Part shown: one piece after another, positions 1-5,605 of the stretch | How positions within the stretch are numbered: position 1 is the stretch's first letter | How the letters are laid out: each line of letters opens with the position of its first letter | NCBI GenBank assembly: GCA_020058145.1 | Contig: JAGVEP010000377.1 | Location: 1 to 6,565 of the forward strand | DNA length: 6,565 nucleotides | From: Phycisphaerae bacterium | Lineage (GTDB): Bacteria > Planctomycetota > Phycisphaerae > UBA1845 > Fen-1342 | Direction: 5' to 3' | Made by a program: the position numbers and the translations under genes | The notes under the pieces: generated by a model | The model's database searches: none | What the model was told of the DNA's origin: nothing | Seen by the model: only the letters and a program-made list of their open reading frames with translations

Positions 1-90
1 CGACCGTGCGGCGGCGCACGCTGCCGCGCTGGCCGCGGCCTGCGGCGAACGGCCGTCCTCAGCGGGGGCGAGGGCCAGGGCATCTTTCAT
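1..90 (-). CDS. 5' fragment of an unidentified third gene of the exosortase operon
   Basis: An open frame of 30 codons runs from an ATG at 90 to the window edge without a stop. It begins MKDALALAPAEDG and continues as an Ala-rich stretch. A good ribosome binding site, GGTGAG, lies 7 bases before the ATG on the minus strand. The gene starts 31 bases after the exosortase stop, so it is probably co-transcribed with the exosortase and the export protein. In comparable loci the next gene is often an EpsI-like exosortase partner, a Wzz/GumC chain-length protein or another glycan gene, but the visible residues do not decide between these. The function is unknown; the call rests on the start signal, frame and operon spacing. 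Confidence 0.55.
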   Translation of the reverse strand, partial: MKDALALAPAEDGRSPQAAASAAACAAARS

Positions 91-121
91 CGTAGAACTC
101 ACCGCGGGTCGACTACCGTGG

Positions 122-1075
122 TCATGCCGGGTTTTCCTCGGGCTCCGGATCCTCGATCACCAGACGGTTCATGAGGTGCGCCAGGCCGTTGAAGATGGTG
201 AACGCGAGCAGGATCACAACCAGGCCGAGCAGCGTGTGATACGTCCCGCTGGCGTACTTCGGGTCCACGAACACGTACAGCCAGCACGTGATGGTTACAC
301 GGATGATGTTGCAGAAGGTGGCGATCGGAATGCACGCGAGGATCAGGAAAATGCGTTGCCACAGCGGGCGGTCCGACATGAACGCGACCGCCACCCCGAC
401 GGCGCACAACGTCACCGTGCTGCGCATGCCGCTGCAGGCATCCGCGACGCCGATGACTCCGGTCGACACGCCCGTCGCTCCATTGTAAACGTATTCCAGG
501 TTCGAGCCGATGCGCTCGACGTGCAACTCCGGCCAGAAGCTGAGCACGGCACTCGCCACGATGGCCGCCGTCCGCCGGAGCGGGTCGGTCAAGGCAAAAT
601 AGAGCCGCTGCGGAATCGGAATCGCAAAAAACAGGTAGATCCACGGAACCCAGGCGTAGCGCAGCATCGGCAGCCCACACAGCAGCACGATCACTCCCAG
701 CAACGTGACCATCATCGCCAGCGGCTTCGCATAACCGAAGGGCAAGTGGCCCGAAAGCGACCAAAAGTAGATGCCGAGCCCCCCCAACAGAATGGCCAGT
801 CCCGCCCAGGCACACCGCACCGGACAACGTCTGATCTGCTCCCATTGGTGGTAGACAAGATACGCGCTGAAGAGCGGGATTAACGGCCCGTGCGACCAAT
901 CCGCCTCGTGAAGCCAGGCGTGCGCGAGCCCCCCGAAGGTCGGCGGAATGAAGTCCAGGAGTTCCCAGAACAGCCCCAGGAATGCCACCGCGACCGCCGC
1001 CGCGCGCAGTTGCGCTGGGTAATCGAACTGGATCGACCACGCCGGGGCGGGCAACGTTACGGGGCTGTCGGCCAT
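122..1075 (-). CDS. Exosortase (exosortase/archaeosortase family transpeptidase)
   Basis: This 317-residue polytopic inner-membrane protein belongs to the exosortase family. These enzymes cleave C-terminal sorting signals of the PEP-CTERM type and are thought to transfer the protein to a surface glycan. About eight hydrophobic segments can be seen, for example around residues 25-45, 88-107, 117-136, 141-153, 220-235, 241-264 and 281-298. The family's catalytic residues are all present: Cys214 in ADACSGMRS, Arg259 in CNIIRV and His280 in TYHTLLG. The N-terminal W-SHGP motif (60-64) and the AIPIP motif (151-155) are also typical. Length is close to the family norm. The start at 1075 is 23 bases after the export-protein stop, with only a weak GGGA ribosome site, consistent with translation within an operon. 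No PEP-CTERM substrate is encoded in the window, so its targets must lie elsewhere. The exact subtype (XrtA, XrtU and so on) cannot be assigned. Confidence 0.93.
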   Translation of the reverse strand: MADSPVTLPAPAWSIQFDYPAQLRAAAVAVAFLGLFWELLDFIPPTFGGLAHAWLHEADWSHGPLIPLFSAYLVYHQWEQIRRCPVRCAWAGLAILLGGLGIYFWSLSGHLPFGYAKPLAMMVTLLGVIVLLCGLPMLRYAWVPWIYLFFAIPIPQRLYFALTDPLRRTAAIVASAVLSFWPELHVERIGSNLEYVYNGATGVSTGVIGVADACSGMRSTVTLCAVGVAVAFMSDRPLWQRIFLILACIPIATFCNIIRVTITCWLYVFVDPKYASGTYHTLLGLVVILLAFTIFNGLAHLMNRLVIEDPEPEENPA

Positions 1076-1098
1076 TACGTTTGTTCCCGAGGACCCAA

Positions 1099-2682
1099 TT
1101 AGAACGGCAGACCGCGCTGCGCGCGGGCCTGCTGCCGGACGGACTCCGGATTCGCGCGCCCGCCGATCGAGTCCTTGTCCGCGAAGTTCCGATCGTAAAC
1201 GAACCCGAACCCGTAAGTGAAACGGAACGAGTTCCGGATCACGAACAGGAACGGGGCCACGAAGTGCGTGCCGACGTTCAGAACATCGTCGTCGCGCAGG
1301 AAGAAATCCTCTTCCAGGCCGGCGAAAATCGCGTCGACGTTGATCAGCCGCGTGGTTTGTTTGTCGGTCCCCGGCTCGCGGCGGATGAGCTCGCAGCGCT
1401 GCGGCCAGGCCAGTTGACCGAAGCCGCCGGAAATCGCCAGGGCCTGTTTGACCGTGATGTCGCGACCACCGAAGGCGTAGACGCCCGGCCGGTTGACTTC
1501 GCCCATCAGGTAGAACACGCCGGTGTCGATGGGGACGTTGATCACGTCACGGTCACGCACCACAATGTTGTAGCGCGGGTTTCCGTTCTTGAGTTCCGTG
1601 ACGTCAATCGCGATCACCCGCTGCTCAAGCCCCACGTCTTCGACTTTCTCCCAGTCAAACGGCTGTTCGAACTTCTCCGGCTCCTGCGGGACGTTTGGCT
1701 CCGAGCCGGGGCGCGGGGCCGGCTCGGCGGGCGCATTCGGCTCCGCGGCACGCACATGCCCCGTCTGAGGGTCGAACACGAACGGCGGGAAAGCCCCTTC
1801 CTTGGGCGGCTCGGCCTTCCGCGTGGCGGGGTGGGTCTCCGCCGGCGCCGGTTTCAGCACTTCGGCCAACTCTTCCTGTGTGGGCGGACTGTCCGCCTCG
1901 CGCTCGGGCGGCGTATACGTCACCCGCGCAGCAAAGCCCGCGCCCAGCGCCGCCGGCGTCGCTTCCATCGGCGGCGGAATCACCCAGCCCTGCTCCGCGG
2001 GCGCAGTGGCTGGCGGCACGGCTTCGGGACCCGGATAGCCACCTTCACGCCGAATGACGTAGGCCTTGCGCGCACTGGCATCGGAGTCTCCCGCCATCGC
2101 CAGCGCTTCGAGCAGGCGTGTATCGGGATAGCCGATTGGGTAGAGCCCCGGGCCGCGCACGGCACCGACGATGTTAAACGTGCGCCCACGTTTCTGCTGC
2201 GCAAATGCACTCACCACGGCGCGCGGCAGCAGCCCGCTTTCTTTGAGTCGCGCCTTGAACTCCTGTTCCAGCTCCTGCTCGGTCAGACCGGACACCTTGA
2301 CCGACCCCAGTTCCGGGACACGGATTTCGCCGAGGGCACTGACCTCGACGTTAACCGCGTAGGGCTGACCAGGGTCGATGAGATCCAAAATCGTCAGGTT
2401 TACGATGTCACCAGGGGCGATCCGGTAGTCGCTATAGCTTACGATCAGGTCCTCCGCCAGCGGCTCGGTCGCACTGGCGACGCCCGGGGGCGTCTCACGG
2501 GGACTCAGGATGCGCCGAATCTTGTCTTCCTTGGCTTCCCCGTCCCAACCGAAACGGCCGACTTTGGTAGGATCGATAAAGCTGTTCGGTGGCAGCGCAG
2601 CACAGCCGGCGACCAACATGGGCAAGGCGACAGCCGATAAGGTCCCCAGAAACGCTGTACAGAGCGCTCTTCGGTAGCCCAT
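1099..2682 (-). CDS. Polysaccharide export lipoprotein, Wza/SLBB family
   Basis: This 527-residue protein is a probable outer-membrane exopolysaccharide export channel subunit of the Wza/GfcE/EpsD class. The N-terminus has a basic start, a hydrophobic stretch and a lipobox VAGC with the lipidated cysteine at 27. The polysaccharide export domain covers about 84-165 (YRIAPGDIVNLTILD, then GEIRVPELGSVKVSGLT). A first SLBB domain starts at about 168 (FNIVGAVRGPGLY) and a second lies at about 388-436 (FYLMGEVNRPGVYAFGG). The first SLBB unit is interrupted at about 213-345 by a proline/alanine/glutamate-rich segment; its closing strand resumes at about 355-384 (NIVVRDRDVINVP). The C-terminal aromatic stretch 475-499 may be the membrane-crossing segment. 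The start is firm: AGGAG lies 6 bases before the ATG. It is the first gene of the operon with the exosortase, which suggests that glycan export and protein anchoring are made together. Confidence 0.93.
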   Translation of the reverse strand: MGYRRALCTAFLGTLSAVALPMLVAGCAALPPNSFIDPTKVGRFGWDGEAKEDKIRRILSPRETPPGVASATEPLAEDLIVSYSDYRIAPGDIVNLTILDLIDPGQPYAVNVEVSALGEIRVPELGSVKVSGLTEQELEQEFKARLKESGLLPRAVVSAFAQQKRGRTFNIVGAVRGPGLYPIGYPDTRLLEALAMAGDSDASARKAYVIRREGGYPGPEAVPPATAPAEQGWVIPPPMEATPAALGAGFAARVTYTPPEREADSPPTQEELAEVLKPAPAETHPATRKAEPPKEGAFPPFVFDPQTGHVRAAEPNAPAEPAPRPGSEPNVPQEPEKFEQPFDWEKVEDVGLEQRVIAIDVTELKNGNPRYNIVVRDRDVINVPIDTGVFYLMGEVNRPGVYAFGGRDITVKQALAISGGFGQLAWPQRCELIRREPGTDKQTTRLINVDAIFAGLEEDFFLRDDDVLNVGTHFVAPFLFVIRNSFRFTYGFGFVYDRNFADKDSIGGRANPESVRQQARAQRGLPF

Positions 2683-2688
2683 GCCATA

Positions 2689-2693
2689 CTCCT
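2689..2693 (-). promoter_or_regulatory. Ribosome binding site of the export-protein gene
   Basis: AGGAG on the minus strand lies 6 bases before the ATG at 2682. This selects that start over another ATG at 2687, which is in a different frame and would leave almost no spacing. Confidence 0.75.
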
Positions 2694-2784
2694 AGGCGCC
2701 CGCAAACGCGCCTGCCGCGGGCCCTTGGCCGCATGACGGGACCCGAGCGCTCCCACGCACACCGCGAGTGCCGACATGCCCACA

Positions 2785-2807
2785 ACCCGGCGAAACCCGA
2801 GCCGGGT
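2785..2807 (-). promoter_or_regulatory. Inverted repeat at the predicted 5' end of the export-operon leader
   Basis: ACCCGGC (2785-2791) and GCCGGGT (2801-2807) are perfect 7-base arms around a 9-base loop. The hairpin lies just downstream of the candidate -10 box, at the predicted transcription start, so it could be an operator or a 5' stem. No T-run follows on the minus strand, so it is not a simple terminator. Its role is a guess. Confidence 0.3.
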
Positions 2808-2837
2808 ACTCTACCCCGCGCCTGGCGCAACTGTCAA
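2808..2837 (-). promoter_or_regulatory. Candidate sigma70 promoter for the export/exosortase operon
   Basis: The minus strand shows a perfect TTGACA (-35, plus positions 2832-2837), an 18-base spacer and TAGAGT (-10, plus 2808-2813, four of six matches including the first two and last bases). Transcription would begin near 2801, giving a leader of about 118 bases. The GC-rich background makes the TTGACA stand out, but the -10 is imperfect and there is no other support. Confidence 0.35.
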
Positions 2838-3044
2838 ACATCGCGGCAGCGCTTGGCCGCAGGAATCAGTACGTTTGTGCGGACCATGCGGTTCGCTGTT
2901 CGGACCACGCCGCGACGACATTCGCTCTTAGTTATCGGCTCAAACCCAACGCCGGCTTGTGCCCCGTTCGGCGGTCAGACGGGGGAGCGCAAAGCCCAGC
3001 GCGGCACTGGCCGGGGCTGTCGCCACGCCGCAGCCCCTCCCGAT

Positions 3045-3049
3045 AGAGG
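3045..3049 (+). promoter_or_regulatory. Ribosome binding site that decides the acyltransferase start
   Basis: AGAGG lies 5 bases before the ATG at 3055. This supports that ATG over the in-frame ATG at 2959, whose extra 32 residues (Ala/Arg/Pro-rich) do not resemble the family N-terminus. Confidence 0.65.
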
Positions 3050-3054
3050 CGGGT

Positions 3055-3765
3055 ATGAATGCCCCGCGTCCCACCGTCAAGGCCAAACGCATCGTCATCC
3101 TTGGCGCCGGGGGGCACGGACGCGTCGTCCTGGATATCCTCCTCCAGGCCGGGCCGCACCAGGTGCTCGGCTTCCTCGATAACAACGCCGAAATCCACGG
3201 TCGGCGTATCGACGGCCTGCCCGTGCTCGGGGCCATCGACGATCTGCCGGCCGTTGCCGAACAACAGGGCTGCGACGGCGTGATCATCGCCATCGGCGAC
3301 AACGGCGCACGCCGCGGACTCGCCCGCCGGGTTGAAGCCGCCGGGATTGACCTGATCAGCGCTATTCACCCCTCCGCCACGCTCGCCCACAACGCCATGG
3401 TGGGCCGCAACGTGGTCGTCGCGGCAGGCGTGGTCGTCTGTGCCCACTGCCAGATCGGCAACTCGGTCATCCTCAACACCGGCTGCATCATTGATTATCA
3501 GACCATGATCGGCGAAGGCACCCACATTTGTCCCGGCGTGCGAATCGCCGGGCGGGTGAAGATCGAGCCCGGAGTCTTCGTCGGGATCGGCGCTACCGTC
3601 ATTCCCAAGGTGACGCTCGGTTGCGAGGCTATCGTCGGCGCCGGCGCGGTTGTGATCGAGGATGTCCCCGCCCTGGCTACCGTCGTCGGGGTCCCCGCCC
3701 GGCGGGTCAAGCTCGCGACCGCGTCGGAGGACGTGGCGGCGATGCTCCTGCCGGCACGGATGTAG
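3055..3765 (+). CDS. NeuD/PglD-family sugar O- or N-acyltransferase
   Basis: This 236-residue cytoplasmic protein fits the NeuD/PglD/EpsM family, which acetylates nucleotide-linked or surface-glycan sugars using acetyl-CoA. Residues 12-30 form the N-terminal Rossmann-like sugar-nucleotide binding motif (VILGAGGHGRVVLDIL). IHPSA (104-108) leads into the left-handed beta helix, whose hexapeptide coils run from about 110 to 205. The family motif NTG...D is at 141-147, and His157 (THICPG) matches the conserved acetyl-CoA-pocket histidine. At the position of the usual catalytic histidine (D/E-H-D) the protein has Asp147-Tyr148-Gln149. This makes its activity or substrate uncertain. The C-terminus VVGVPARRVK (210-219) is typical. 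It is divergent from the export operon and probably serves the same surface glycan. Its stop codon TAG lies inside the 4-base duplication next to a palindromic element, and its last 59 bases overlap the convergent GTPase frame. Confidence 0.88.
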   Translation: MNAPRPTVKAKRIVILGAGGHGRVVLDILLQAGPHQVLGFLDNNAEIHGRRIDGLPVLGAIDDLPAVAEQQGCDGVIIAIGDNGARRGLARRVEAAGIDLISAIHPSATLAHNAMVGRNVVVAAGVVVCAHCQIGNSVILNTGCIIDYQTMIGEGTHICPGVRIAGRVKIEPGVFVGIGATVIPKVTLGCEAIVGAGAVVIEDVPALATVVGVPARRVKLATASEDVAAMLLPARM

Positions 3766-5605
3766 GCCCTTGACATGCCCGGGGCCTGTCAAGGGTAGGC
3801 GTGGGACACCTATCGGGCGGTTGCAGTACCAACCGCTGGATCGCGGCCACCACCTCCGCGGCGGGTGGAGCAATTCTCGTCCCCTGCCTCAGCAATGCCT
3901 CCGCCTGTTCGCGCTGCCGTCGAGCTTCCGCCGCGACCGCGGTCAGCGCCGTGCTCAGATTCCTCCCGGCCGCGTCCAAACCGGCCCGTAGGCCGGCCCG
4001 CAACGCCCGCAACGCTGTCTGCTCCAGCGCTGGCCGCAGCAGCCGATCCAGCCCAAAGGGCACCAGCCAGGCGATCAACACCACCACCGCACTGTGAATC
4101 GCGAACGGCGTCCCCAAGAAAGGCGCCGCGCCGCGGGTGGCCGCGTGGTAGCCGGCAATCGCCGCGTAGGCCACCCACAGCACCGCAAGGGCGGGCAGAA
4201 ACGTCATCAGGAATCCCGTGATTCGACGGGCGAGACGCCCCAGAGCACTGCCGGGGCGCGCCAACGCGGCGCGCAAGTGGTCACGGGCGCACTGCGTGAC
4301 GAGCACGCCGGCCGTTGCGGCTACCGCGTCCAGCCTCTGCCGCAGCGGGGCCGCGACCGTGCGCGCGCGTCCCGCGGCGATCTCGACCGCGTCGATGCAC
4401 CCCGCGACCTTGGCCTGTGTCCAGTCATCCCAGAGTGCAGCGGCCACAGCCTGCCCTTGACAGGCCCCGGGCATGTCAAGGGCCTGCTGCACGGGGCGCA
4501 GCCAGCTCGGATTGGTGGGCGGTGCCCACCCTACGGACGCACTCGCTTGCGCTTCGTGTTCCGACGGGCACGCCGCGGACCGCGGCCGCAGCCAGCCCTT
4601 GACGGGCCCCGGGCATGTCAAGGGCCAGCCGCCGACCGTGCCGGCAAAGCGGCCGGCTGCCGCACGCAGGGCCCATTCTGCCCCCTCCGCAATCGTCGCC
4701 GACGCAGCCGACCAGTGCTGGTCACACGCATCCGCGAGCCGTTCCCAGATTTCGTCGTCGCCGAACTTCGGCAGCGCGGACTGCACGGCGTCGCGCAACT
4801 CAAGCCCGCGTGCTGCGAGGCCGAGTCGTTCCAGTTCGCGCACGCCATGCGCCGCGAGCAGTTCTGCGATCACGGCCCGGAGCTGGTCGAACTCGTCGGG
4901 GACCACGGACCCGGGCCCTTGACAGGGCGCAGCTCTGTCAAGGGCGGGCCGACAGCTCGTGCGCAGCACGCGCGGGCTGGCAAACCCCGCGGCCTGGAGG
5001 ATGCGCACCAGGTCGTCGGCTTGCTGTGGGTCGCCCTCATCCCAGTGGTTCAGCACAAACACCCACCCGTGTTTCTGCCCGCGGGTGTGCAGCACGCGCC
5101 AACCCACGTCGTCGCGATACCGTTCCGGGCTGACCACGTAGCACACCAGGTCCACGTGCGGGAGCCAGGCGAGCGCCGCCCGGCGATTGGCTTCCTCCGT
5201 GCTGTCGATGTCGGGTGCATCGAGCCAGAGCACGTCACGGAGTGCGGCGGACCAATGCCGCTCGATGTGCACCGCATTCAGCGGCAGTGTCGGGGGGAGC
5301 GCCGCCAACTCGACGTCCCGGTGGACATAGACCGTCACTTCGCGCGACGTGGGCCGCTCCACGCCAACGCGCGCGATTTTGGCTCCGGCGAGGCGGTTGA
5401 GCAGACTGCTCTTGCCGACGCCGGTGCCGCCGAAGAGCGCGACGACCAGCGGGCGGCTTTCGCGCTGCGCAAAAAGGTCCGCGGGGGTCTCACGCTCGAC
5501 GGCGCGGAGCCGCGCACGGTCGGTGTCGTCGAGCCAGCCGGTGACGACGGCCGCGTCAAACCACGCGTGCGTTTGGGCCAGGAGTCGGGCGAAGGCGTCG
5601 TTCAT
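3707..5605 (-). CDS. Membrane-anchored GTPase-domain protein carrying four in-frame palindrome insertions
   Basis: This 632-residue protein has an N-terminal G domain: P-loop GGTGVGKSS (59-67), a G3-like DAPD (129-132, LWLDAPDIDST), a G4-like NHWD (186-189, in place of NKxD) and a possible G5 TS (216-217). The DxPDxDS style resembles dynamin-like/YfjP-type GTPases. Helical segments follow. Two membrane helices lie at about 464-486 and 502-518, then a helical tail rich in Ala/Arg (530-575). The start at 5605 overlaps the upstream stop as ATGA and has GGGAG 8 bases before it; upstream in-frame codons lie inside the neighbouring gene. Four 11-residue segments come from 29-base palindromes: about 221-231, 328-338, 376-386 and 605-615. 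Removing them leaves 588 residues. The C-terminus overlaps the convergent acyltransferase gene by 59 bases and is probably non-essential. The cellular role is unknown; membrane remodelling or stress response are only family-level possibilities. Confidence 0.82.
   Translation of the reverse strand: MNDAFARLLAQTHAWFDAAVVTGWLDDTDRARLRAVERETPADLFAQRESRPLVVALFGGTGVGKSSLLNRLAGAKIARVGVERPTSREVTVYVHRDVELAALPPTLPLNAVHIERHWSAALRDVLWLDAPDIDSTEEANRRAALAWLPHVDLVCYVVSPERYRDDVGWRVLHTRGQKHGWVFVLNHWDEGDPQQADDLVRILQAAGFASPRVLRTSCRPALDRAAPCQGPGSVVPDEFDQLRAVIAELLAAHGVRELERLGLAARGLELRDAVQSALPKFGDDEIWERLADACDQHWSAASATIAEGAEWALRAAAGRFAGTVGGWPLTCPGPVKGWLRPRSAACPSEHEAQASASVGWAPPTNPSWLRPVQQALDMPGACQGQAVAAALWDDWTQAKVAGCIDAVEIAAGRARTVAAPLRQRLDAVAATAGVLVTQCARDHLRAALARPGSALGRLARRITGFLMTFLPALAVLWVAYAAIAGYHAATRGAAPFLGTPFAIHSAVVVLIAWLVPFGLDRLLRPALEQTALRALRAGLRAGLDAAGRNLSTALTAVAAEARRQREQAEALLRQGTRIAPPAAEVVAAIQRLVLQPPDRCPTPTLDRPRACQGPTSVPAGASPPRPPTRSRA
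3767..3795 (-). repeat. Palindromic mini-element, copy 1 (at the acyltransferase stop codon)
   Basis: This 29-base element has perfect 9-base arms CCCTTGACA and TGTCAAGGG around the core TGCCCGGGGCC. It is the exact reverse complement of copy 2. It is flanked by the direct repeat TAGG (3763-3766 and 3796-3799), as expected of a 4-base target duplication. The left TAGG contains the TAG stop of the acyltransferase, so the insertion left that stop intact. On the minus strand it adds 11 codons near the GTPase C-terminus (LDRPRACQGPT). It may also act as a hairpin between the convergent genes. Confidence 0.9.
4454..4482 (+). repeat. Palindromic mini-element, copy 2 (inside the GTPase gene)
   Basis: The 29 bases have arms CCCTTGACA and TGTCAAGGG with core GGCCCCGGGCA. 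The core is itself nearly palindromic: GCCC-C-GGGC inside a single G/A mismatch. The flanking direct repeat is CCTG (4450-4453 and 4483-4486). In the GTPase frame the element with one flank adds 11 residues (LDMPGACQGQA). Removing them restores VQQA-VAAAL. Confidence 0.92.
4511..4536. repeat. REP-like hairpin between copies 2 and 3
   Basis: GGTGGGC (4514-4520), loop GGT and GCCCACC (4524-4530) form a perfect 7-base stem, followed by CTACGG. Read on the other strand it is the familiar GTAGGGTGGGC...GCCCACC type repeat seen scattered through many bacterial genomes. The following bases 4540-4558 (CACTCGCTTGCGCTTCGTG) look like the tail that often accompanies it. It is translated in the GTPase as SVGWAPPTNPSW (357-368), a typical spurious-repeat peptide. 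A CGGA flank (4508-4511, 4534-4537) is suggestive but weak. Confidence 0.65.
4596..4624 (+). repeat. Palindromic mini-element, copy 3 (inside the GTPase gene)
   Basis: Same orientation and core as copy 2, with one change in the left arm (CCCTTGACG), which turns an A-T pair into a G-T wobble. The flanking direct repeat is CCAG (4592-4595 and 4625-4628). It is read in a different frame from the other copies and adds 11 residues (PLTCPGPVKGW). Removing them restores GGW-LRPRS. Confidence 0.92.
4916..4944. repeat. Palindromic mini-element, copy 4 (diverged core, inside the GTPase gene)
   Basis: The outer arms CCCTTGACA and TGTCAAGGG are perfect, but the core is GGGCGCAGCTC, unlike the other copies. 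The stem reaches at least 10 perfect pairs and the innermost loop is GCA. The flanking direct repeat is CGGG (4912-4915 and 4945-4948). It adds 11 residues (ALDRAAPCQGP), just after the G domain. Removing them restores SCRP-GSVV. Orientation cannot be set from the core. Confidence 0.9.

Larger units (their letters stand above)
2683..3054. other. Divergent intergenic region between the export operon and the acyltransferase gene
   Basis: This 372-base stretch has no convincing gene. It should carry promoters for both directions. On the minus strand a sigma70-like pair and a hairpin can be seen (listed separately). On the plus strand I found no convincing promoter. A weak direct repeat, CGGACCATGC at 2880-2889 and CGGACCACGC at 2901-2910, has starts 21 bases apart, about two helical turns, and could be a regulator site but may be chance. 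No sigma54 motif (GG-N10-GC in good context) was found by eye. Confidence 0.6.

Noticed and set aside
99..1040. Second minus-strand frame over the exosortase
   Set aside because: It lacks the catalytic motifs and membrane pattern of the frame chosen and has no start signal.
982..2640. 552-codon open frame on the plus strand opposite the export protein
   Set aside because: The minus-strand frame has a lipobox, export and SLBB motifs and a strong ribosome site. The plus frame is an Arg-rich shadow without motifs.
2880..2910. Direct repeat CGGACCATGC / CGGACCACGC as an operator
   Set aside because: Only two imperfect copies in GC-rich DNA with no other sign of a regulator; kept as a note only.
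2959..3054. Earlier in-frame start of the acyltransferase
   Set aside because: The added 32 residues do not fit the family and have no ribosome site; AGAGG before 3055 fits better.
2589..3182. Plus-strand open frame through the intergenic region
   Set aside because: It overlaps the export gene start and the acyltransferase, with Arg/Pro-rich composition and no motif.
3767..3795. Simple rho-independent terminator
   Set aside because: There is no T-run on either side and the same sequence recurs inside a gene, so termination is at most a secondary role.
4508..4537. CGGA flanks as a target duplication of the REP-like hairpin
   Set aside because: One 4-base match with uncertain element borders. 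The insertion would be 26 bases and would shift the frame, so I do not claim it.
3767..4944. CRISPR array
   Set aside because: Four repeats are unevenly spaced (142 to 687 bases start to start), lie inside a coding frame, occur in both orientations and have individual direct-repeat flanks.
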